A stretch of 6,143 nucleotides of DNA from Clostridia bacterium (GTDB lineage Bacteria; Bacillota; Clostridia; RGIG8785), in NCBI GenBank assembly GCA_017620795.1, contig JAGAUM010000228.1, forward strand, positions 1 through 6,143, given 5' to 3'. The notes beneath the pieces were generated by a model. That model was not told the DNA's origin and made no database searches. It was given only the letters and a program-made list of their open reading frames with translations. Below are positions 1 through 4,447 of the stretch, in pieces. The translations under genes and the position numbers were made by a program. Positions within the stretch are counted from its first letter, which is position 1, and each line of letters begins with the position of its first letter.

Positions 1-487
1 ACTCGCGCAGGGTCAGCTCAATAGGCTTCCCTGCCTTGCGAACCTCATAGCGTTCCTCGTCGATTTCCAGCTCACCGATACGAATGACATTGGCATTGGA
101 AGAGGGGGCTGTTTCCCCTTGTGTTGCGGTGCGGCGGAGATTGGCTTTGACCCGCGCCATCAGCTCACGGACCATGAAGGGCTTGGTGATATAGTCATCA
201 GCGCCCAGCTCCAGACCCAACACCTTATCCACCTCTTCTTCACGGGCAGTCAGCATTAAAATCGGCACGTCCGACTGTTCGCGAATCTTGCGGCAGACCG
301 TAAATCCGTCCATTTTCGGAAGCATAACGTCCAGTAAAATCAGGTCCGGCTTCTGGTTTAATGCCATATCCAGTGCCGTTTCACCGTCATAGGCTTCCAG
401 CACCTCGTGTCCGTCCTTTTTCAGATTGAATACTAAAATGTCAACAATCGGTTTTTCGTCGTCTACCACCAAAATACGATTTCCCAT
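1..487 (-). CDS. walR: WalR-like OmpR/PhoB-family response regulator (partial, C-terminus beyond left edge)
   Basis: DNA-binding response regulator of a two-component system, translated here for 162 residues from an ATG at 487. The receiver domain covers about residues 3-120. It shows the acidic pocket Asp9-Asp10, the phospho-acceptor Asp53 in LILLDVMLPKMDG, Thr80 in MLTAR and Lys102 in DDYITKPF. A winged-helix output domain begins near residue 135 and is cut at LTLRE. The N-terminus (ILVVDDEKPIVDILVFNLKK) and the block EVDKVLGLELGADDY resemble WalR/YycF, the regulator of cell-wall hydrolase genes in Bacillota, more than PhoP or ResD. Thr101, the residue reported as a PrkC target in Bacillus WalR, is also present. 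A GGAGG lies 7 nt before the ATG, within the end of ispE, so the gene is probably translated from the ispE transcript. The partner kinase would be expected left of the window but is not visible. The receiver-family call is near certain. WalR identity is an inference because only part of the output domain is seen. Confidence 0.9.
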   Translation of the reverse strand, partial: MGNRILVVDDEKPIVDILVFNLKKDGHEVLEAYDGETALDMALNQKPDLILLDVMLPKMDGFTVCRKIREQSDVPILMLTAREEEVDKVLGLELGADDYITKPFMVRELMARVKANLRRTATQGETAPSSNANVIRIGELEIDEERYEVRKAGKPIELTLRE

Positions 488-491
488 ACTT

Positions 492-1337
492 TTACCTCCG
501 TGTTGATGTTACAATCACTTCGTCGCCCCGACCGCGGAAAGCATCCGCCGCCCTGGCTGCTTGTTCATACGTTTCAAAAATACCAAAAACCGTAGGTCCG
601 CTTCCACTCATCCGTGCACCGATGGCACCGCAGGAAAGCAGTTTCTCGCGCAGTTCGGAAATACGTGGCTCAAAGGTCTCACAAACAGGTTCTAACACAT
701 TGACCATTTCCTGCGCCAGTCCCGAAACGTCCCGGGCTTTGATTTTCTCAATCAGCGCATCCGTGTCGGGGTGGCAAGCAATCTCCTGTTGATCCAGTGC
801 CGTGTAGATTTTCGGGGTGGAGATGCTAATCGGCGGTTTGACCAGTACCAAATAGACCTTGGGCAGTGGGGGCAAACGGTGAATCTGCTCCCCCCGTCCT
901 GTTGCCAGTGCCGTTCCGCCTAAAATGCAAAAAGGAATGTCCGAGCCTAAGGTTCCGCCCAGCTCGCAAAGGCGACGGCGGCTTAACTTGGTTCCGAACA
1001 GCTGGTTCAGCCCCACAAGCACGGCGGCAGCATCGGTGCTTCCGCCTGCCAGACCTGCCGAAACAGGAATCTTTTTTATAATATTCATCTTAACACCGCT
1101 TGAGGTGTTGGTCTCTTTTAAAAACAGTTCTGCGGCGCGGTAAGCCAGGTTGCGCGCGTCACAAGGAAGATAAGAGCGGTTGGTGTGGAGCATAATTCCC
1201 GACGGAATCGGGTCTAAGGTGATGCGGTCTGCAAGACCGATGCTCTGCATCAGCATCCTGACCTCATGATAGCCGTCCTCACGAACACCCAATACGTCCA
1301 GGCTTAAATTGATTTTCGCATTCGCAAAGACTTCCAC
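492..1337 (-). CDS. ispE: 4-diphosphocytidyl-2-C-methyl-D-erythritol kinase (IspE)
   Basis: GHMP-family kinase of the MEP isoprenoid pathway. It phosphorylates the 2-hydroxyl of CDP-methylerythritol with ATP in the cytoplasm, leading to IPP/DMAPP and undecaprenyl carriers. The protein is 281 aa, the usual length. The N-terminal AKINLSLDVLG contains the catalytic Lys8 (Lys10 in E. coli). The glycine-rich ATP loop PVSAGLAGGST lies at 91-101. GSDIPF carries Asp133, equivalent to the E. coli catalytic Asp141. The GHMP C-terminal motif MSGSGPTVFGIF lies at 243-254. I chose the GTG at 1337 because AAAGGAGG (1345-1352) is 7 nt upstream of it. The in-frame TTG at 1343 would sit only 1 nt from the same motif. 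The gene is first in a unit with the response regulator, 4 bp apart. It has its own promoter at 1363-1391. Confidence 0.96.
   Translation of the reverse strand: MEVFANAKINLSLDVLGVREDGYHEVRMLMQSIGLADRITLDPIPSGIMLHTNRSYLPCDARNLAYRAAELFLKETNTSSGVKMNIIKKIPVSAGLAGGSTDAAAVLVGLNQLFGTKLSRRRLCELGGTLGSDIPFCILGGTALATGRGEQIHRLPPLPKVYLVLVKPPISISTPKIYTALDQQEIACHPDTDALIEKIKARDVSGLAQEMVNVLEPVCETFEPRISELREKLLSCGAIGARMSGSGPTVFGIFETYEQAARAADAFRGRGDEVIVTSTRR
495..499 (-). promoter_or_regulatory. Ribosome binding site of the response regulator, inside the ispE coding end
   Basis: GGAGG on the minus strand lies 7 nt upstream of the ATG at 487. It is formed by the last sense codons of ispE (CGG AGG, Arg-Arg) immediately before the TAA stop. 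Ribosomes finishing ispE therefore uncover or reuse this site, which suggests translational coupling. Confidence 0.8.
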
Positions 1338-1344
1338 AGCCAAT

Positions 1345-1352
1345 CCTCCTTT
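1345..1352 (-). promoter_or_regulatory. Ribosome binding site deciding the ispE start
   Basis: AAAGGAGG on the minus strand lies 7 nt from the GTG at 1337 but only 1 nt from the TTG at 1343. This spacing makes GTG the better start codon, shortening the longest possible frame by two residues. Confidence 0.8.
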
Positions 1353-1362
1353 CTACCTATTT

Positions 1363-1391
1363 ATTTTACCACAGGTTTTCGACAAAATCAA
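1363..1391 (-). promoter_or_regulatory. Sigma-A-type promoter for ispE-response regulator
   Basis: On the minus strand, the -35 TTGATT (1386-1391), a 17-bp spacer and the -10 TAAAAT (1363-1368) form a good vegetative promoter. The predicted start near 1356 leaves a leader of only about 19 nt containing the Shine-Dalgarno sequence. The spacer contains TTTTGTCGAAA, a word also found in the NlpC/P60 leader. Confidence 0.7.
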
Positions 1392-1394
1392 TCC

Positions 1395-1423
1395 TTTACA
1401 AAAACTTGCAATCGTGGTATCAT
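1395..1423 (+). promoter_or_regulatory. Sigma-A-type promoter for the DUF951-YihY-holA unit
   Basis: The -35 TTTACA (1395-1400), a 17-bp spacer and the -10 TATCAT (1418-1423) give a plausible vegetative promoter. The predicted start is near 1430, which puts the Shine-Dalgarno sequence at the very 5' end of the mRNA. It is divergent from the ispE promoter, with the two -35 boxes only 3 bp apart. Confidence 0.55.
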
Positions 1424-1445
1424 AAATCAAAAGGTGGTGGTAAAA

Positions 1446-1640
1446 ATGGATCTCCAAGTAAACGATATTCTGGAAATGAAAAAGCCTCATCCCTGTGGTG
1501 GAAACCGCTTTTTACTCATGCGTGTAGGGGCGGACTTGGGCATCCGTTGCTTAAAGTGCAACCACTACGCACTGGCACCCCGTGCCAAGATTGAACGAAA
1601 TATCAAGAAGGTGCTTCGGGATGATTCCCATCATTCGTGA
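1446..1640 (+). CDS. DUF951 domain-containing small protein
   Basis: A 64-residue protein of the DUF951 family, small proteins widespread in Bacillota with no established function that I know of. The family pattern is clear: an N-terminal VNDILEMKKPHPCGGN, then LLMRVGADLGIRCLKCNH, then a basic tail PRAKIERNIKKVL. Cys17, Cys35, Cys38 and possibly His40 could form a small metal-binding site, and the net positive charge would suit nucleic-acid contact. Both points are inference. I chose the ATG at 1446 because AAAGGTGG (1430-1437) lies 8 nt upstream. In-frame GTG codons at 1434 and 1437 fall within or beside that motif. It is the first gene of a plus-strand unit, and its last 20 bp overlap the start of the YihY-family gene. 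Confidence 0.9.
   Translation: MDLQVNDILEMKKPHPCGGNRFLLMRVGADLGIRCLKCNHYALAPRAKIERNIKKVLRDDSHHS
1606..1611 (+). promoter_or_regulatory. Ribosome binding site of the YihY-family gene, inside the DUF951 gene
   Basis: AGAAGG lies 9 nt upstream of the ATG at 1621 and falls within the DUF951 coding sequence. It supports the 1621 start over an in-frame upstream ATG at 1582, which would extend the overlap to 59 bp. Confidence 0.6.
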
Positions 1641-2430
1641 CCTGTTTCGGCGGTTTTTTCGCCACCGGTTATTGTCACAAAGTGCACAGCTGGCTTTCTA
1701 CCTGCTGCTGTCCTTTTTCCCCTGTCTGATTATCCTGACCCGATTTGCGGTTCATGAAACGGTATTGGATACCCTGTTGCAGATTTTAAAAGGGTTACTT
1801 CCTTCTGCTGCTTCCGATCTGGTCCAGGAAAACCTTTCATCCCTGGGGAGCTTTCCTCTGTTGCCCACAGGCATCGTGGTCCTTTTCTACGCAGCATCCC
1901 GTGGGGTCAGTACGCTGATTTATGCCTCGGTCACCGCCTACGATGCGACGGAAACCCGCTCCTTTGTCTTTCGTTTTTTACTGCGGTTTTTATTGCTTCC
2001 GCTGATTTTACTGTTGGGCGTTACCGCTATCGTCGGGTTGTTATTACTCAATAGCCTGCTGGCACATTCCGCCATCCTCTATCCCCTGTGGCAAAGCCTT
2101 CGCTATCCCGTCGCTTTGCTGGTGGCATCTGCCTTATTGGCAGTCTTTTACTTCTTTTTGCCCACCAAACGAGTGCCTTTGTACCGACACCTGCCGGGCG
2201 CCATCTTCTCCGCCGTAGTGGGGATCGCGGCTTCCTTTGTTTTTTCTGCCATGGCGGACCTCAACCATCTGTATTCTGCATATTATGGAAATATGAGCGG
2301 TGTGATTCTGCTCTTACTATGGCTATACCTTTGTTCGTTGATTATTCTTTTGGGCATCGAGCTGAATGCCGTTATTTTTCAGAAAGGAGATTCCCGTCAT
2401 GAGCATAACCGGTCTGATGCAAATGATTGA
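1621..2430 (+). CDS. YihY/BrkB-family inner membrane protein
   Basis: A 269-residue integral membrane protein of the YihY/BrkB family (formerly mislabelled ribonuclease BN). The molecular function of the family is not settled. Six hydrophobic segments can be seen at about residues 22-42, 80-106, 117-148, 161-181, 188-212 and 223-252. Family hallmarks include AFYLLLSFFPCLIIL in helix 1, the small-residue stretch around FYAASRGVSTLIY, and the C-terminal YGNMSGVILLLLWLYL followed by GIELNAVIF. The N-terminus is basic (RRFFRHR) and the C-terminal tail is short and hydrophilic. The start at 1621 has AGAAGG 9 nt upstream. It overlaps the DUF951 gene by 20 bp and holA by 32 bp, so the three are likely co-translated from one mRNA. 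Length is normal for Gram-positive members. I see nothing that links it functionally to DNA replication. Confidence 0.92.
   Translation: MIPIIRDLFRRFFRHRLLSQSAQLAFYLLLSFFPCLIILTRFAVHETVLDTLLQILKGLLPSAASDLVQENLSSLGSFPLLPTGIVVLFYAASRGVSTLIYASVTAYDATETRSFVFRFLLRFLLLPLILLLGVTAIVGLLLLNSLLAHSAILYPLWQSLRYPVALLVASALLAVFYFFLPTKRVPLYRHLPGAIFSAVVGIAASFVFSAMADLNHLYSAYYGNMSGVILLLLWLYLCSLIILLGIELNAVIFQKGDSRHEHNRSDAND
2383..2389 (+). promoter_or_regulatory. Ribosome binding site of holA, inside the YihY-family gene
   Basis: AAAGGAG lies 9 nt upstream of the ATG at 2399, within the final codons of the upstream membrane-protein gene. It rules against the in-frame ATG at 2366, which lies before this motif and has no comparable one. 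Confidence 0.8.
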
Positions 2431-3403
2431 AAAAGGCACCTATCCGCCTGTCCTGCTTCTTTACGGAAAAGAAGTTTATTTGCGCGACCATTATGCCCAT
2501 CGGATTCGCTCCACTGCCACAACCCAGATGCCCGAGCTGAACTGTTCGGAGTTCACCGAGCTACCTTATTCCATCGAAACGATTCGTGAAGCGGTGCAGA
2601 CCATTCCCTTTTTAGATGATCGGCGGGTGGTCATTCTTCGTTCCTGTCAGCTCTTTGCTACCGAGCAGGCGGACTTTTCTAAAAAATTAGCAGATCTGAT
2701 TCCACAGATTCCAAAAACCACCCTGCTTCTTATATTGGAAGGAGAGCTAAACGGAAAGTCGGTTCCTAAAAGTGCGCTGTTCACTGCCATCACAGAGCAT
2801 GGCCACACTTACGAGCTGACCCACCCCTCTGCCGCTGATATGGTGGCATGGACCAATCGGGAATTTGCACGGCTAGATAAAAAAATTCGGGTATCAGATA
2901 TTGAGTATTTGCTCTCCATCTGCCCCGACGACCTCTTAACCCTTAGAAATGAGATTGACAAGATTGCCGCATTCGCAGATGAAAATCAGGTCATCTCCCG
3001 AGAACACATTGACGCGATGGTCATCAAGACCCCCTCTGCCAATGCCTTTTTGATGGTTGAACAAGCCTTGGGGGGAAACATAGCGCAGGCAGTGAGCCAA
3101 TTCCGCACCTTGTTACGGTTAGGTGAGGAACCGGTCGGTCTCTTCTCTCTGTTTGGGACGCAGTTGCTTACTTTGTTAAAAATCCGTCTTTGCTATGATG
3201 CAGGGCAGAATAGTGCTTCCATTGCAAGCACCTTAAAAAAGCCCGAATGGACGGTTCGCAAAAACCTGTCTCTGGCAAAACGCTACTCTGCTTCCCGTCT
3301 GCTTTCGGTGTTGGAATCTTACAACCAAGCCTATTTGGGCATTATGAGCGGAAAAACCGACGGCGCACTGGCGTTTGAATTGTTTTTAGCATCTGCTTTT
3401 TAA
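2399..3403 (+). CDS. holA: DNA polymerase III subunit delta (HolA)
   Basis: Delta subunit of the clamp loader, the wrench that opens the beta sliding clamp for loading onto primed DNA. At 334 residues the length is typical. The N-terminal PVLLLYGKEVYLRDHY (17-32) is the family signature in place of a working Walker A. FLDDRRVVILR follows at 71-81. A lid region (about 145-210) contains PDDLLTLRNEIDKIAAF. The C-terminal collar helices contain NAFLMVEQALGGNIAQAVSQFRTLLRLGEEPVGLFSLFGTQ (215-255) and end in the characteristic K-TDGALAFELFL (319-330). It is last in the unit, directly followed by a terminator whose stem begins in the stop codon. Many Bacillota have rpsT next to holA, but here it is absent and a cell-wall hydrolase follows. 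Confidence 0.95.
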   Translation: MSITGLMQMIEKGTYPPVLLLYGKEVYLRDHYAHRIRSTATTQMPELNCSEFTELPYSIETIREAVQTIPFLDDRRVVILRSCQLFATEQADFSKKLADLIPQIPKTTLLLILEGELNGKSVPKSALFTAITEHGHTYELTHPSAADMVAWTNREFARLDKKIRVSDIEYLLSICPDDLLTLRNEIDKIAAFADENQVISREHIDAMVIKTPSANAFLMVEQALGGNIAQAVSQFRTLLRLGEEPVGLFSLFGTQLLTLLKIRLCYDAGQNSASIASTLKKPEWTVRKNLSLAKRYSASRLLSVLESYNQAYLGIMSGKTDGALAFELFLASAF

Positions 3404-3436
3404 AGACCGATGGAAGGATTCTCCATCGGTCTTTTT
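3402..3436 (+). terminator. Rho-independent terminator after holA
   Basis: A perfect 13-bp stem (3402-3414 with 3422-3434) with a 7-nt loop runs into a T-rich tract at 3432-3436. The stem starts inside the holA TAA stop. On the opposite strand no T-run follows, so it should act only on plus-strand transcripts. Confidence 0.92.
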
Positions 3437-3447
3437 CTGTCTTTTAC

Positions 3448-3476
3448 TTGACAAAGGAAGTGGTTTCTGTTATACT
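3448..3476 (+). promoter_or_regulatory. Near-consensus sigma-A promoter of the NlpC/P60 gene
   Basis: A perfect -35 TTGACA (3448-3453), a 17-bp spacer and the -10 TATACT (3471-3476) make this the strongest promoter in the window. The predicted start is about 3483, giving a leader of about 59 nt. An 11-bp repeat array resembling WalR boxes begins right at this start point. Confidence 0.85.
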
Positions 3477-3479
3477 TAA

Positions 3480-3507
3480 CTTAACAATTGTGTAACATTT
3501 GTTTAAC
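3480..3507 (+). promoter_or_regulatory. Candidate WalR-box operator (11-bp-periodic half-sites)
   Basis: Three half-sites lie in direct orientation with 5-bp gaps: CTTAAC (3480-3485), TGTAAC (3491-3496) and TTTAAC (3502-3507). The published WalR box is TGTWAH-N5-TGTWAH. The second and third half-sites match 11 of 12 specified positions, and the first and second match 10 of 12. The position spans the predicted transcription start, which would favour repression or fine tuning over classical activation. Binding by the WalR-like regulator in this window is an inference. Confidence 0.5.
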
Positions 3508-3514
3508 ACTTTTG
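3482..3514 (+). repeat. Three tandem 11-bp direct repeats in the NlpC/P60 leader
   Basis: The units TAACAATTGTG, TAACATTTGTT and TAACACTTTTG follow each other without a gap. They share TAACA and the TT at unit positions 7-8, and each ends in T plus G or T. The period of 11 bp is close to one helical turn, so equivalent bases face the same side of the DNA. The array contains the WalR-box-like half-sites listed separately. Confidence 0.7.
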
Positions 3515-3541
3515 TCGAAATGCATCTTAAGGAGAACAGCT

Positions 3542-4408
3542 ATGAACCCGTTTATCAAATTGGCTGCCTCTACGGCGGCAATCATAGGCGTCTTCACAAG
3601 CAGCGCTCTCGCTAATTATTCTGTGGGGACGGCTACAGGAAGCAACGTTAACCTGCGCTCCGGTGCAGGCACCGATCAACCGATTGTTGCCACTGTTCCG
3701 CTGAACACGCAAATCACGGTCATGGGCAATAATTCCGCCAACGGCGACGGCACTTGGCTTCAGGCACAATATGACGGTCAAGTGGTCTGGGTTTCGGGAA
3801 TGTATGTTTCCCTCTCGCCCGAAAAGGCAACCCTAACCGGTCTGGTCACTGGTTCGTCGGTCAATGTCCGCTCTGGCGCAGGCACCGACCAAGCGATTTT
3901 AGGTCAGCAGACTCGCGGTGACAACGTTGCTATCCACGGTCAGTTCGGACCTTGGTACCAAATCACTTATCGCGACGGCATCGGTTACATTCATTCGGAT
4001 TATGTTTCCCTGTCTTATAACGGATTACCCTCCCGTGGTAATACCGGTGCGCTGATTGGTTTTGCAGAACGGTTTTTAGGCACCCCCTATATCTACGGTG
4101 GTACCACTCCCAGAGGCTTTGACTGCTCGGGTTATACCCAGTACGTCTTCCGCCAGATGGGCTATGAATTAAACCGCACTGCCGCGGCTCAGTCCACCCA
4201 AGGCACTCCCGTTGCTTATGGGGAATGGCAGCCGGGCGACCTGCTTTTCTTCCGCTACTACGGCGGTCCGGGCATCAACCATGTAGGCATCTATGTTGGC
4301 AACGGCGTGTTTATCCACTCCTCGTCTAGCAGCGGTGTCCGTTACAACAACGTGTTGTCTGATAACTACTATATCAACAACTACGTAACCGCCCGTCGGT
4401 ATTTCTAA
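3542..4408 (+). CDS. Secreted SH3b-SH3b-NlpC/P60 peptidoglycan endopeptidase
   Basis: A secreted cell-wall hydrolase of 288 residues. NlpC/P60 enzymes of this type cut within peptidoglycan stem peptides, typically between D-Glu and the diamino acid. A signal peptide occupies residues 1-24, with Lys6, a hydrophobic core and a likely SALA-N cleavage. Two bacterial SH3 domains follow at about 26-91 and 97-158. Each carries the motif NVNLRSGAGTDQ or VNVRSGAGTDQ and ends near an aromatic YVSL. The C-terminal NlpC/P60 domain (about 169-288) has the catalytic Cys195 in FDCSGY, His247 in NHVGIYVG and a third polar residue, His259, in FIHSSS. All active-site residues are present. The ATG at 3542 has AAGGAG (3529-3534) 7 nt upstream. 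It is transcribed alone from a strong promoter and ends at a bidirectional terminator. No membrane anchor or LysM is seen, so wall attachment probably relies on the SH3b domains. The exact bond cut is not readable from sequence. Confidence 0.95.
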   Translation: MNPFIKLAASTAAIIGVFTSSALANYSVGTATGSNVNLRSGAGTDQPIVATVPLNTQITVMGNNSANGDGTWLQAQYDGQVVWVSGMYVSLSPEKATLTGLVTGSSVNVRSGAGTDQAILGQQTRGDNVAIHGQFGPWYQITYRDGIGYIHSDYVSLSYNGLPSRGNTGALIGFAERFLGTPYIYGGTTPRGFDCSGYTQYVFRQMGYELNRTAAAQSTQGTPVAYGEWQPGDLLFFRYYGGPGINHVGIYVGNGVFIHSSSSSGVRYNNVLSDNYYINNYVTARRYF

Positions 4409-4413
4409 GAAAT

Positions 4414-4447
4414 AAAAAAGAGTACGCATTTAGCGTACTCTTTTTTT
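4414..4447. terminator. Bidirectional terminator between the NlpC/P60 and MATE genes
   Basis: The GC-containing core GAGTACGC (4420-4427) pairs with GCGTACTC (4433-4440) around a 5-nt ATTTA loop. It is flanked by six A on the left and seven T on the right, so a T-run follows the stem on either strand. It serves the NlpC/P60 gene on the plus strand and the MATE gene on the minus strand. The minus-strand stop codon of the MATE gene lies in the loop, so the left half of its RNA hairpin is coding. Confidence 0.92.

Noticed and set aside
866..1143. Plus-strand open frames of about 70 codons opposite ispE
   Set aside because: They lie antisense to a clear ispE sequence, have no convincing ribosome site and encode low-complexity Pro/Arg/Ser-rich peptides of no recognisable family.
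1395..1400. TGTAAA half-site (minus strand) in the divergent promoter as a second WalR box
   Set aside because: The partner position 5 bp away reads GATTTT, which does not fit TGTWAH. The hexamer is explained by the plus-strand -35 box.
1582..1620. Longer N-terminus for the YihY-family protein starting at ATG 1582
   Set aside because: The added 13 residues (MPRLNEISRRCFG) are unlike the family start, and AGAAGG is correctly placed for the ATG at 1621.
2366..2398. Longer N-terminus for HolA starting at ATG 2366
   Set aside because: The good AAAGGAG motif lies downstream of it, 9 nt before the ATG at 2399, and the extra residues are a frame-shifted reading of the YihY-family C-terminus.
3488..3541. 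Longer N-terminus for the NlpC/P60 protein starting at 3488
   Set aside because: It would begin almost at the predicted transcription start, without a ribosome site, and would put a Cys-rich stretch before a well-formed signal peptide that starts at 3542.
3404..3541. The gap between holA and the NlpC/P60 gene as a site for a small RNA or riboswitch
   Set aside because: A terminator, a promoter and a short repeat-bearing leader account for the sequence, and I see no stable leader hairpin.
3640..3910. Repeated nucleotide stretch encoding NVRSGAGTDQ as a mobile or slipped repeat
   Set aside because: It is the conserved core of two tandem SH3b domains and is explained by ordinary domain duplication.
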